Source: Syntrophothermus lipocalidus DSM 12680
GTDB lineage: Bacteria > Bacillota > Syntrophomonadia > Syntrophomonadales > Syntrophothermaceae
Assembly: GCF_000092405.1 (NCBI RefSeq)
Contig: NC_014220.1
Coordinates: 62,001 to 126,000 of the forward strand
DNA length: 64,000 nucleotides
Direction: 5' to 3'
Each line of letters begins with the position of its first letter. Within the stretch, counting starts at the first letter, position 1. Below the pieces are notes generated by a model that saw nothing but the letters and a program-made list of their open reading frames with translations, had not been told where the DNA came from and did no database searches. A program made the translations under genes and the position numbers. Positions 1 through 7,546 of this stretch are shown here, piece by piece.

Positions 1-1
1 G

Positions 2-490
2 TGGGGCGAAGCCGGGAAGTGGGGACTGCTAGTGTCCGGCAGAAAGGTGGCAAAAGGCGAGTCCCTGTTCCCGCGGATTGACTTAAAGACTTTGGAAAAG
101 GATGACAAGGAAACCTCGGCCGAACCTATTGCAGCCGAACCGGGGCCCGAGGTGAATGACTTGCAGGAATTCATAACCATAGATGAGTTCGCGCGCGTCC
201 ATCTCCGGGTAGCAGAAGTAATAGCGGCGGAGAAGATGAAGAAGGCAGACAAGCTGCTGGTTCTTAAGGTGAGGCTGGGGGAAGAAGAGCGAACCATAGT
301 AGCCGGCATTGCTCAGCACTACACCCCCGAGGAGCTCGTCGGCAAGAAGATCGTAGTGGTAGCGAATCTGAAACCGACCAAATTAAGGGGAGTCGAATCG
401 CAAGGGATGTTGCTGGCCGCCTCTAATGAAGAGGGGCTGGCTATCCTCACCTTGGACCGGGATCTTCCCTCTGGTTGCAAGATAAAGTGA
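2..490 (+). CDS. metG: methionine--tRNA ligase, C-terminal part (partial at window edge)
   Basis: The reading frame is open from the first bases of the window, so this is the 3' end of a gene that starts outside it. The visible part begins with the KWG...LFPRID stretch found after the anticodon-binding domain of MetRS. A charged linker follows, and then an OB-fold tRNA-binding domain (EMAP/Trbp111 type; about residues 55-160 of the visible part, with the KLRGVESQGMLLAA motif). MetRS charges tRNA-Met in the cytoplasm, and the appended domain aids tRNA binding and dimerisation. It sits directly upstream of tatD, the same neighbour as in Bacillus. A free Trbp111-like protein is less likely because the frame stays open to the window edge with MetRS-like sequence. 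Confidence 0.93.
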   Translation, partial: WGEAGKWGLLVSGRKVAKGESLFPRIDLKTLEKDDKETSAEPIAAEPGPEVNDLQEFITIDEFARVHLRVAEVIAAEKMKKADKLLVLKVRLGEEERTIVAGIAQHYTPEELVGKKIVVVANLKPTKLRGVESQGMLLAASNEEGLAILTLDRDLPSGCKIK

Positions 491-512
491 GCAGAACAGG
501 GGGCATGAAGAA

Positions 513-1292
513 TTGGAGGAAGCGTTGCTCATCGATAGCCATGCCCACTTACAGGACAAGGCTTATCGCAAGGATAGGGAGGAAGTCATAGAGCGCGCAT
601 TCAGCGGGGGGCTAGCGGGTATCGTTTGCGTGGGATACGATATCGAATCATCTGCCGAAACCTTAGAGCTGGCCCACAGGTACCCCAACATCTTTGCCGT
701 AGTTGGGGTACACCCTCACGATGCGAAAACCCTTAGCGAAGAAGCGCAAAGCGAATTGTTTAGAATGGCCCGGGACCCGAGAGTAGTGGCGGTGGGAGAG
801 ATCGGGCTGGACTTTTACCGGGACCTTTCACCGCGAGACGTGCAGCGCGAGGCTTTCCGCGTGCAGATAAGGGTAGCCAAGGAACTGGGCAAACCGATAG
901 TCATCCATGACCGGGATGCGCATCAAGAAGTTCTCCAAATAATTAAAGAAGAAAAAGCGGGTGAGAACGGAGGGGTTATGCACTGCTACTCGGGGAGCTG
1001 GCCGATGGCCATCGAGCTGTTGAAACTGGGATTCTATATTTCTTTTGCCGGGCCTCTGACTTTTAAGAATGCTCGGAAAGCCATCGAAGTAGCAGGAAAG
1101 GTGCCGCTTGAGCGGGTTTTGGTGGAAACTGATTGTCCTTACCTTACGCCAGAACCTTACCGCGGTCGGCGTAATGAACCAGTACACGTTCGCGAAGTTG
1201 CTAAAAAGCTAGCTGAGATCCGACGCAAATCGTGGGAAGAAGTGGCTTACCTGACATCGCGGAACACCAAGGAAGTCTTTCGGATAAGGTGA
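513..1292 (+). CDS. tatD: TatD family metal-dependent DNase/hydrolase
   Basis: A 259-residue protein of normal TatD length. The metal-binding residues are visible: the DSHAH motif near residue 10, the Glu of GEIGLDF near residue 93, His in VIHDRD near 132, His in MHCYSG near 157, and the Asp of ETDCPYLTPEP near 207. Family members are amidohydrolase-fold 3'-5' exonucleases or deoxyribonucleases, acting in repair or DNA turnover. The start is a TTG preceded by an AGGGGG-type ribosome site. The gene lies 22 bases after metG, as in Bacillus (metS-yabD), and is probably cotranscribed with it. Confidence 0.93.
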   Translation: MEEALLIDSHAHLQDKAYRKDREEVIERAFSGGLAGIVCVGYDIESSAETLELAHRYPNIFAVVGVHPHDAKTLSEEAQSELFRMARDPRVVAVGEIGLDFYRDLSPRDVQREAFRVQIRVAKELGKPIVIHDRDAHQEVLQIIKEEKAGENGGVMHCYSGSWPMAIELLKLGFYISFAGPLTFKNARKAIEVAGKVPLERVLVETDCPYLTPEPYRGRRNEPVHVREVAKKLAEIRRKSWEEVAYLTSRNTKEVFRIR

Positions 1293-1453
1293 CGGCAGAG
1301 CGGTTTATGTAGTGTTGATTTTAGAGACGGGCCCCGATCCAAAACCTGTGAGGAATAAATCCTGCACAAACTGATAATAATAAATAGTGATTGAGACGCA
1401 CCAAGGCTAATGCCAGAAATCACCAGACAAGCTAGATGATACCATAATTGTCA

Positions 1454-1482
1454 TTGACAGAACGTTTGTTAGCAGGTAAAAT
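1454..1482 (+). promoter_or_regulatory. sigma-A-type promoter upstream of yabE
   Basis: A perfect -35 (TTGACA, 1454-1459) is followed after exactly 17 bases by TAAAAT (1477-1482). The start codon of the 3D-domain gene lies 20 bases downstream, so the leader is short. The preceding 210-base gap after tatD holds no other gene I can see. Confidence 0.7.
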
Positions 1483-1502
1483 TAAGGCACAGTTGGGAGG
1501 GG

Positions 1503-2471
1503 ATGCCCGTGCTATTTTTGAGAAGCAAGCAGCTAGCTTTTTGGCTGGCGCTAGTTTTCATGGTAGCTTTTTTAGGAGGGCTCTTATTCTGGCTGGAGAA
1601 AGACGTCACTATTGCGGTCGACGGAAAGCTGGTTAGAACGTTAACATTCAAACAAACGGTACAGGATGTCTTGGAGCAAGAAGGCATCAAGCTGGGACCC
1701 AAGGATGTAGTGAAACCAGGATTAGATACCAGGTTAGAAAAGGGATCCCGTATTCAGGTGATCAGGGCTTTCAATGTTAAAGTACTGGCTGACGGCAGAG
1801 TGCGCCAGATACTTACTACCCCGGTTACGGTAGCCCAAGCCCTCAAGGTCGCCGGTATTGGCCTGGGAGACGAGGACATCGTAACACCAAAGCCGGACGT
1901 TGTCATCAAAAAAGGGCAAGACATTCGGGTAGTCAGAGTAAGCCATCAGGTGATAACCGCCAATGCGGTTATTCCGTACCCGGTCCAGAGGACGGCGGAC
2001 AACACCCTTGAAAAGGGTTTGACCAAGACCGTTCGCCGCGGGCAAAACGGTTTAGCTGTGGATGAAATCAAGATAACTTATCACGACGGAAAAGAGACGG
2101 GACGAGAAGTCATAGGGAGAACCATCGTAAAAGATCCTGTACCTCAAGTGATAGCCATGGGAACCATCACTTCAGTATCCCGTGGTAATCTCAGGCTTGA
2201 CTTTGATAGGGCCATGATAGCCGAAGCAACTGCCTACACTTATACGGGGAGCCGGACATCGTCCGGTGCATATCCTGAGGTAGGATTAGTGGCGGTGGAC
2301 CCGAGCGTGATACCCATGGGGACTAGGCTGTACGTTGAGGGGTATGGATTTGCCAGGGCTGCAGATTGTGGAAGTGACATTAAGGGAAACCGCATTGACG
2401 TTTTTATGGAGACCGAGAGCCAGTGCCGATCTTGGGGACGCAGGACTGTAAAGGTATACGTGTTGGAATAA
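1503..2471 (+). CDS. yabE: YabE/RpfB-like cell-wall-active protein (DUF348, G5, 3D domains)
   Basis: A 322-residue secreted or anchored protein. An N-terminal membrane segment spans about residues 10-31. Two DUF348 repeats (about 35-75 and 92-130), a G5 domain (about 145-220) and a C-terminal 3D domain (about 238-322) follow. The 3D domain has the three conserved aspartates, seen in AVDPSVIPMGT, AADCGSDIKG and RIDVF. The 3D fold resembles lytic transglycosylase MltA, so the protein probably cleaves peptidoglycan or aids resuscitation/germination, as proposed for RpfB/YabE. The ATG is preceded by GGAGGGG. Position between tatD and rsmA matches the Bacillus order (rnmV is absent here). Confidence 0.9.
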   Translation: MPVLFLRSKQLAFWLALVFMVAFLGGLLFWLEKDVTIAVDGKLVRTLTFKQTVQDVLEQEGIKLGPKDVVKPGLDTRLEKGSRIQVIRAFNVKVLADGRVRQILTTPVTVAQALKVAGIGLGDEDIVTPKPDVVIKKGQDIRVVRVSHQVITANAVIPYPVQRTADNTLEKGLTKTVRRGQNGLAVDEIKITYHDGKETGREVIGRTIVKDPVPQVIAMGTITSVSRGNLRLDFDRAMIAEATAYTYTGSRTSSGAYPEVGLVAVDPSVIPMGTRLYVEGYGFARAADCGSDIKGNRIDVFMETESQCRSWGRRTVKVYVLE

Positions 2472-2515
2472 GGCACGTGGTTGAAAAAGCATGTACTTTG
2501 CATCGGTAAAAGCAG

Positions 2516-2542
2516 AAGGGGCTAAGACCCCTTAATTTGTTT
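2516..2542 (+). terminator. weak intrinsic terminator after yabE
   Basis: Stem AAGGGG / CCCCTT (2516-2521 with 2528-2533) and a six-base loop are followed by AATTTGTTT. The T-tract is broken, so efficiency is uncertain. Confidence 0.5.
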
Positions 2543-2658
2543 AGGCAAGTACACATGGCACAGTCTTTGGGAGTTCTGTTTGTGGGAACATTTGCTTCGC
2601 GTTTAAAAACTGGCTTTTCCCCAAACAATATCTAATAAGCACCGAAAGGGGGAAGCCT

Positions 2659-3126
2659 ATGTTATCAAATGCACGGGTTAGGTTGGTCGCGATTGGTCTG
2701 ATTGTAATGGTTGCTCTTACCGGTTGCCAACAGCCGGCGCGAAAGCCGAGAACTGTGACCCCACCTGCGACCTTGGAAATGTCCGAGTTTCGGCAACTGG
2801 CAGACAAGCTTTCCAATCAGGCGGTCAAGGTAGAGGGGGTCGAAAACGCCACGGTCATTCTACAGGGGCAGGGCAAGCGGATTAACGCTATCGTCGGACT
2901 CATGGTCAAGAAAGGTCAGGGGAACAAGGAAGAGAAAAAGGTTATGGACGAGGTAGCTAACAGGTTAACCCAAGCTGATCCTAGGATAAAGAGGGTTCAG
3001 GTTACAGCAGATCCAGACCTGGTCGCCAAGATCCGAGCGATAGCCAAAAAGGTGGCTGACGGGAAACCGGTTAGCCAATTGCAAGGAGACATCAACGAGG
3101 TATCTCGTCGTATACCGCCGCGGTAA
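2659..3126 (+). CDS. YhcN/YlaJ-family sporulation lipoprotein
   Basis: A 155-residue lipoprotein: a short positive N-terminus, a hydrophobic stretch and the lipobox LTGC with Cys at residue 23. The mature domain (about 45-155) has the YhcN/YlaJ pattern: a conserved DKLS...V.GV..A.V start and an alternating strand/helix segment around RIKRVQVTADP. In Bacillus such lipoproteins are inner-spore-membrane or germination proteins made in the forespore. A GGGGGA ribosome site precedes the ATG. It is monocistronic, with a terminator on either side. A GTTTA box lies at 2601, but the -10 expected for sigma-F is poor (CC in place of GG), so no promoter is assigned. Confidence 0.8.
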   Translation: MLSNARVRLVAIGLIVMVALTGCQQPARKPRTVTPPATLEMSEFRQLADKLSNQAVKVEGVENATVILQGQGKRINAIVGLMVKKGQGNKEEKKVMDEVANRLTQADPRIKRVQVTADPDLVAKIRAIAKKVADGKPVSQLQGDINEVSRRIPPR

Positions 3127-3133
3127 AGGTTGG

Positions 3134-3165
3134 CCTGGGAAATCATCCCAGGTTCTTTTAATTTT
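3134..3165 (+). terminator. intrinsic terminator after the YhcN-like gene
   Basis: A seven-base perfect stem CCTGGGA / TCCCAGG (3134-3140 with 3146-3152), a five-base loop and a T-rich tail form a good Rho-independent terminator. A TATAAT at 3178-3183, just after it, may be the -10 of the rsmA promoter, although no clear -35 is present. Confidence 0.75.
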
Positions 3166-3208
3166 GAAGCTTTATAGTATAATGCTAGTAGTATGACTAG
3201 AGGGTTCG

Positions 3209-4090
3209 GTGATGGATGAAGGTAGCTTTCACTTAGCTCGGGTAAGAGCCGTTTTGGCAAAGTACAACCTGCACCCGAAGAAGAGGTTGGGACAACATTT
3301 TTTGTTGGACCACAACGTATTAACCAGTATCGCCAAAGCCTGCGAGCTTAACCAGAACGATTACGTAGTAGAGATAGGAGCAGGAATCGGCGCTTTAACC
3401 GGATACCTGGCCCAAGAAGCAAAGGGAGTCCTGGCTATTGAAGTGGACCCGGACCTGTCCGAACCGTTAAAGGAAGTACTGGCAGGACGGGACAATGTAA
3501 AGACGTTGTTCGGCGACATACTGAAATTAAACATTGAAAGGGAAACAAAACAGGCTTTTTCGCTTGCTCCCGAGGCAAGCTACAAAGTTTGTGGCAATCT
3601 CCCTTATTATATAACAACACCTATAATTTTCCATCTACTAGCGACTGCGCCTTCCATGTGCTGGGCCGTCTTAATGGTTCAGAGAGAAGTGGCAGAGCGG
3701 ATGCTAGCGCCTCCGGGTACTAAGGACTACGGTATGCTAACGGTAATGGTAAGATACCAGGCAGAAGTGGAAATGGTGCGCAGGGTTTCGCCCAATTGTT
3801 TTCGTCCTCGCCCCGAGGTGGACTCGGCAGTAATACGCGTTACGCCTCGGCGGGCACGGCCCTGGGCAATCAGGAATGAAGACGTTTTCAAAGGGCTGGT
3901 CAAGGAAGCTTTTCAAAGGCGTCGAAAGACTATACATAACATAGTAGCTGAGTTTTTCGGTGTGGATAAGGCGGAAGCAGCCCAGAAACTGGGAGTGTTG
4001 GGAGTCGAGCCGAAGAGACGACCAGAAACCCTAGAGATCGATGAATTCGGTAAAATAGCTGATGCTTTTTCCGAACAGGAGGCGCAATGA
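3209..4090 (+). CDS. rsmA: 16S rRNA (adenine1518/1519-N6,N6)-dimethyltransferase
   Basis: A 293-residue KsgA/RsmA enzyme that dimethylates two adjacent adenines in the loop of helix 45 of 16S rRNA during late 30S assembly. Visible motifs are PKKRLGQHFL near residue 25, the SAM-binding motif VVEIGAGIGALT near residue 53 and the catalytic NLPYYITT near residue 130. A basic C-terminal helical domain ends the protein. The GTG start lies eight bases after an AGAGGG site. The gene overlaps the next one by four bases (ATGA), which indicates translational coupling. Confidence 0.95.
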   Translation: MMDEGSFHLARVRAVLAKYNLHPKKRLGQHFLLDHNVLTSIAKACELNQNDYVVEIGAGIGALTGYLAQEAKGVLAIEVDPDLSEPLKEVLAGRDNVKTLFGDILKLNIERETKQAFSLAPEASYKVCGNLPYYITTPIIFHLLATAPSMCWAVLMVQREVAERMLAPPGTKDYGMLTVMVRYQAEVEMVRRVSPNCFRPRPEVDSAVIRVTPRRARPWAIRNEDVFKGLVKEAFQRRRKTIHNIVAEFFGVDKAEAAQKLGVLGVEPKRRPETLEIDEFGKIADAFSEQEAQ

Positions 4091-4563
4091 CCATGATATT
4101 CTTTAGTCCCAGCCGTGGGCGCATGACCCTGGAGCAGGTGGGGGAAGATATCCTCGACTATGTGTCGGAAGATACCAGTTTACCTTACAAGTTAATAGTA
4201 GGCTCCGATTCCCAGTTACGGGAAGCAACCTGCTTTGTGACCGCAATCATTATACACAGAATAGGTAAAGGGGCTCGTTATTACTACACGAAGAAGCATA
4301 TGCAGAAAATGGGCAGCGTGCGTCAGCGTATTTTTTACGAGGCGTCCTTGAGCCTGTCTACGGCAGATCGTTTGGTACATCTGCTTCACCAACACGGGCG
4401 AGACGACCTTGAAGTGGAGATACACTTAGATGTTGGGTTGCGGGGGGATACTCGAGATCTGATTAAAGATATTATCGGGATGATTGTTGGTAGCGGATTC
4501 GATGCCAAGATAAAGCCGGAGGCTTGTGGAGCTAGCAAAGTTGCGGATAAATATACGAAATAG
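4087..4563 (+). CDS. YkuK-like RNase H-fold protein (DUF458)
   Basis: A 158-residue protein of the YkuK/DUF458 family. The segment KLIVGSDSQLR near residue 37, an acidic patch at EIHLDVGLRGDTRDLIKDI near 114 and a hydrophobic core suggest an RNase H-like fold with acidic metal ligands (for instance D in GSDSQ and D in HLDVG). The biochemical role is not established. It overlaps rsmA by four bases and is closed by a terminator, so the two form one transcription unit. Confidence 0.8.
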   Translation: MTMIFFSPSRGRMTLEQVGEDILDYVSEDTSLPYKLIVGSDSQLREATCFVTAIIIHRIGKGARYYYTKKHMQKMGSVRQRIFYEASLSLSTADRLVHLLHQHGRDDLEVEIHLDVGLRGDTRDLIKDIIGMIVGSGFDAKIKPEACGASKVADKYTK

Positions 4564-4571
4564 ACTATGGA

Positions 4572-4603
4572 ACGGCAAATCCAAGTTTGCCGTTTTATTT
4601 TTC
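4572..4603 (+). terminator. intrinsic terminator after the rsmA-YkuK unit
   Basis: An eight-base perfect stem ACGGCAAA / TTTGCCGT (4572-4579 with 4586-4593), a six-base loop and a TTTATTTTT tail. Confidence 0.85.
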
Positions 4604-4616
4604 GACATAACTTTTG

Positions 4617-4686
4617 TTGACAGCGATCAGGTTTTTGAGTATACTTATAACCCCATCTTGACAATAAACGGGGGATGGGATAAAAT
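4617..4686 (+). promoter_or_regulatory. tandem sigma-A promoters of veg
   Basis: There are two complete promoters in series. The first is TTGACA (4617-4622), 17 bases, TATACT (4640-4645). The second is TTGACA (4658-4663), 17 bases, TAAAAT (4681-4686). Both have perfect -35 boxes and optimal spacing. Bacillus veg is also known for very strong promoters. Confidence 0.8.
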
Positions 4687-4720
4687 ATTTTTGATTACAA
4701 CTACAAAGAAGGTGATGTAA

Positions 4721-4999
4721 TTGGGTTTGCCCAGGCCGATTTCCGAGATAAAGAAGGACCTCGATTCGTTCGTTGGGAGTCGGATTAGACTAAAAGCGAA
4801 CCGGGGCCGAAACCGCATCATCGAGAGCGAAGGCGTGTTAGAATCTACTTACCCGAATATATTTGTAATAAAGATTAACGAACGTAAAGTGGAAAGAAGA
4901 ATTTCTTATAGTTACGCCGACATCCTGACGGAAACCGTTGAGCTCTTCGTATGCAACAACGGTGAAGAAGAGATAAAGATAGCGAATGTTAACGACTAG
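4721..4999 (+). CDS. veg: Veg protein
   Basis: A 92-residue protein with the Veg signature: an N-terminal KKDLDSFVGSRIRLKANRGR block and the downstream ESEGVLESTYPNIFVI segment. Veg is a small, abundant Firmicute protein linked to biofilm regulation and spore outgrowth in Bacillus; its fold is SH3-like. The TTG start follows an AAGGTGATG-type ribosome site. The gene stands alone between two strong promoters and a terminator, next to rsmA as in Bacillus. Confidence 0.93.
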   Translation: MGLPRPISEIKKDLDSFVGSRIRLKANRGRNRIIESEGVLESTYPNIFVIKINERKVERRISYSYADILTETVELFVCNNGEEEIKIANVND

Positions 5000-5026
5000 C
5001 TGCCATCAACGGCAGCTAAATTTCTT
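4998..5026 (+). terminator. intrinsic terminator after veg
   Basis: A stem AGCTGCC / GGCAGCT (4998-5004 with 5011-5017) that overlaps the stop codon, followed by AAATTTCTT. The T-run is moderate. Confidence 0.6.
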
Positions 5027-5085
5027 ATGGGGGGCGTTTTGACCATCCTTTTTTCTTTGAAGAGAAACGCGTTGGCGCTTGTCAG

Positions 5086-5116
5086 AGCCGTGTCCATTCG
5101 GGCACGGCTTTCATAC
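5086..5116 (+). terminator. hairpin in the leader of the HTH gene
   Basis: A ten-base stem (5086-5095 with 5100-5109, one G-T pair) and an ATTC loop are followed by a T-rich but mixed tract. It could be a second terminator after veg or an attenuator of the next gene. It also argues against translation from the upstream ATG at 5027. Confidence 0.5.
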
Positions 5117-5197
5117 TATATTGTGAGGAACAGAGAAGAAAGCGGACAGAGTCTTAGTTTCGGGCAGACAGAACAGAGCTCTGGGGGTGGATGCGCG

Positions 5198-5653
5198 GTG
5201 CAGGGTTATTACACCATAAAAGAGGTGGCAAAACAGCTCGACAGGAGCGAGGCCGAGGTTATTGAGCTCATAAACGCTCACTTGATCCCCAATAGCCTGG
5301 TCAGGGTGGATGAAGGGGTCCTCTTGGGACCGGCCGGCGCCAGGCGCCTCCTGCAATTGGTCAAGGCGGAAAACGAGCGGACCCGGAGATCAAGGCGGCC
5401 CCAAAGGACGCTAGCTCGTCGATGGCATCCACAGCAAGGAGAAAGAAGCCGGGGTGAGGAGGCCGAATCTTGTAACGACAAACCCTCGGAAGGAAAAGAA
5501 CTGCCGCTTACGGGAGAGAAAAAAAACGGGAACGAAGGCTGCGATTCAACAAATTTGGAGAGCGAACAGAGAATGAGCAAATCTTGGAGCGAGTATCCCT
5601 GGCCTCTCTCCGAGTGGGTCCGCTTAACTGGAAAAGCCCCGGGTCGCAAGTAA
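5198..5653 (+). CDS. helix-turn-helix (MerR/excisionase-like) protein with a charged tail
   Basis: From the GTG at 5198 (preceded by CTGGGGGTGG) the protein has 151 residues. The first ~55 form a winged-helix/excisionase-like domain (YYTIKEVAKQLDRSEAEVIELINAHLIP). A long, hydrophilic, low-complexity tail rich in Arg, Glu and Lys follows and ends in a Trp-rich motif. The frame is open further upstream to an ATG at 5027, but that part crosses a hairpin and has no protein-like pattern. The function is unknown; a DNA-binding regulator is likely from the N-terminal domain. It lies between veg and a probable spore gene. Confidence 0.55.
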   Translation: MQGYYTIKEVAKQLDRSEAEVIELINAHLIPNSLVRVDEGVLLGPAGARRLLQLVKAENERTRRSRRPQRTLARRWHPQQGERSRGEEAESCNDKPSEGKELPLTGEKKNGNEGCDSTNLESEQRMSKSWSEYPWPLSEWVRLTGKAPGRK

Positions 5654-5804
5654 GTCACAAGACAGGCGCAGATTAAGGCAGATTATAAATTATTGTGATT
5701 TATTTCCTTGTACCGTGTAATATCCCAATTTTCATTCTCTGTTGGTAATACCTCTACGTCTGCTAACTCAGTATTGGCTGTAACAGCAAATCGAGACTTC
5801 CAGT

Positions 5805-5833
5805 AACACCAAGTTTTGCCCCCGCATAGTATA
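5805..5833 (+). promoter_or_regulatory. candidate sigma-K promoter
   Basis: AAC (5805-5807), a 17-base spacer and CATAGTATA (5825-5833) match the sigma-K consensus AC-N16/17-CATANNNTA. It lies about 70 bases upstream of the Cys-rich gene. The match is to a short consensus, so chance is possible. Confidence 0.45.
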
Positions 5834-5904
5834 TCCTAGAAAGTCTGGAGGCTCCCGGCCCGAGCCGCAGAGCTGACAGGAGTTCAAAGAAAGGAGGGAA
5901 CAGT

Positions 5905-6564
5905 ATGGCTGAAGTAAGGCCTGGCAAGTGCCCGGTAGTAGACGGCATTCCCCAGTGCCCGCCGCCCACGGAAATCGATTGCATAAAGGTAAACAAGGTG
6001 TTGCAGGAGTGTAAAGAAGCAGATGTCGAGAAAATCATTTTTGAGCTAGAAGTGCCGATTCCCAGGAACACCATCGATCGAATCGATTGCGTATCCGCCA
6101 AGATCGTAAGTGACATAATCTGCGACATTCCTCAAGCCGGTCGGGTCAGCGTAGACTTTGACCTCGAGGTTATCTGCAAAATTGTTCTCATCGACACCAC
6201 AACTGTCACCTTACAAAAAACGGTGCATGTCTTTAAGTCAGTGCGCTTGTCCCGGGCTGGAGAAACCGGTTTGAAGTGCGAAGTCGATGTGCCGCTGGTG
6301 GCCTGCCTCGAGTGCTTTATCTCTAAGGTCAACGAAATTGGCGGTGTAACTGAGATTACGTGCTGCGTAGGCAAGCTCCTGCTCTTCAAGCTCATTTCCG
6401 AAGTGCAACTAATGATCCCGACTTACGGTTATTGCGCCGAACCACCCGAATGTCAAAACGGTCTAGGCGAGTGTCCGGAGTTTGATCCCCCTTGGCCTCC
6501 TTACCCTCCACAAGATGACATCTTTGGGGTCAAAACGGGCGGCAGCTGCGGCTGCGGGGAATAA
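5905..6564 (+). CDS. cysteine-rich protein, probable spore coat/exosporium component
   Basis: A 219-residue soluble protein with about 19 cysteines, many spaced by 10-20 residues, and a Pro-rich then Gly-Cys-rich end (PPWPPYPP; GGSCGCGE). No signal peptide or membrane segment is visible. The central part consists of beta-rich segments (FELEVPIPRN; DVPLVACLECF), loosely like SipL/DUF3794 spore coat proteins, but I cannot assign a family with certainty. An AAAGGAGGG site precedes the ATG. A sigma-K-like promoter upstream and a strong terminator downstream suggest a single gene expressed in the late mother cell. Confidence 0.6.
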   Translation: MAEVRPGKCPVVDGIPQCPPPTEIDCIKVNKVLQECKEADVEKIIFELEVPIPRNTIDRIDCVSAKIVSDIICDIPQAGRVSVDFDLEVICKIVLIDTTTVTLQKTVHVFKSVRLSRAGETGLKCEVDVPLVACLECFISKVNEIGGVTEITCCVGKLLLFKLISEVQLMIPTYGYCAEPPECQNGLGECPEFDPPWPPYPPQDDIFGVKTGGSCGCGE

Positions 6565-6571
6565 GCTGGCA

Positions 6572-6605
6572 GTAAAACCAGTATCCGGACGGATACTGGT
6601 TTTAC
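6572..6605. terminator. bidirectional terminator between convergent genes
   Basis: A perfect 15-base stem (6572-6586 with 6591-6605) with loop GGAC. The A-rich left and T-rich right flanks of the stem let it serve both the Cys-rich gene (plus) and the CAP-domain gene (minus). Confidence 0.85.
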
Positions 6606-6628
6606 CTATTTAGTTCTCTAGTTCCTAT

Positions 6629-7288
6629 TTACTTGGCAATGAAGAGCTGAGTAACCATTACCCCCCGACCTGATTTCTGGGGCACTATGCCGATGCCAAT
6701 GTGAGTATAGCGCTGATTCAATATGTTCGCCCGGTGTATGGAACTTTCCATCAGCAACTGGTGGGCAGTGGCAACAGTTGCCGCCCGGGCCAGGTTTTCC
6801 CCGCACAGCCAGTACTTAATTCCAGCATCTTTTACCATCTTCCCGGGGCTGCCGTAAGTAGGCGATTCATGAGCAAAATAGTTGTTGACGACCATATCCT
6901 GGCTCTTCTTGCGCGCGAGGTTGACCAGGGCTGGATCCAGGGTTAGAGGCTTAATACCTCTGCTGGTGCGTTCGCGGTTAATCTGGGTCAACATCCACTG
7001 CTCTTCCGAGGCCAGTGGTTGGGAAGTCGAGTTGCTCGGTGTGGTTTGAGTTTGATTGTTCGAAGTAGCGGAGGTAGACGTTGTGGTAGAAGTGGCGGAA
7101 GTGGGGGAAGAAGCTTTGGTCTGGAGAGCGTAGCTGGCGATCCAATCAGTCCAGCTATAGGAAGTAGGTGACGACTGCGAACTAGATCCGGTTAAAGCCA
7201 GTGCCCCCGGCGGGTTCACTAAGCTGACCGGGCCAAGAACAAGGGACAATAAGACGAAGAAAGAAAACAAACGAATCGCTCTTTTCAT
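6629..7288 (-). CDS. secreted CAP-domain (SCP/PR1, YkwD-like) protein
   Basis: The start at 7288 is chosen because AAAGGAG lies seven bases upstream; this gives 219 residues. There is a signal peptide (about 1-30, ending near ALAL), a Ser/Thr/Gln-rich linker (about 35-95) and a CAP domain (about 97-219). The CAP domain has INRERTSRGIKPL, the His of YFAHESP, the GENLA motif and the His of IHRANILN and YTHIGIG. Bacterial CAP proteins of this type are extracytoplasmic and often made during sporulation; catalytic activity is not established. It converges on the Cys-rich gene through the shared terminator. Confidence 0.88.
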   Translation of the reverse strand: MKRAIRLFSFFVLLSLVLGPVSLVNPPGALALTGSSSQSSPTSYSWTDWIASYALQTKASSPTSATSTTTSTSATSNNQTQTTPSNSTSQPLASEEQWMLTQINRERTSRGIKPLTLDPALVNLARKKSQDMVVNNYFAHESPTYGSPGKMVKDAGIKYWLCGENLARAATVATAHQLLMESSIHRANILNQRYTHIGIGIVPQKSGRGVMVTQLFIAK

Positions 7289-7546
7289 GTTATCGCTCCT
7301 TTCAAGTTTGGGCTCTATCAAATGTTTGACCAAGGGGTTGTCTTATTTTAACCGTCCATGAAGACGAGGCGCAAACGAGCGGCTCGTTCACTGGCTGCAC
7401 GAAATATTACCAGCACTCGTACAAGAAATAAACATTAAAAAACGGAGCGGCTTCACCGTGATAACAATACAAGGAAGCCCAGGGAATAGGTGCCACACAA
7501 ATGAGTGGCTGGTTATTCTTGCCTGCGGGAAATGGGGGGTTAGAAG

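Noticed and set aside
1293-1453. Possible c-di-AMP (ydaO) riboswitch upstream of yabE
   Set aside because: Such riboswitches often precede cell-wall genes, but I could not find the conserved core sequence or stems, and the promoter lies only 20 bases before the gene.
2601-2629. Possible sigma-F promoter of the YhcN-like gene
   Set aside because: The -35 (GTTTA) fits, but the -10 has CC where GG is required, so the match is too weak.
5027-5197. Upstream extension of the HTH gene from ATG 5027
   Set aside because: It would have to translate through a ten-base hairpin and its residues lack a domain pattern; GTG 5198 has a good ribosome site.
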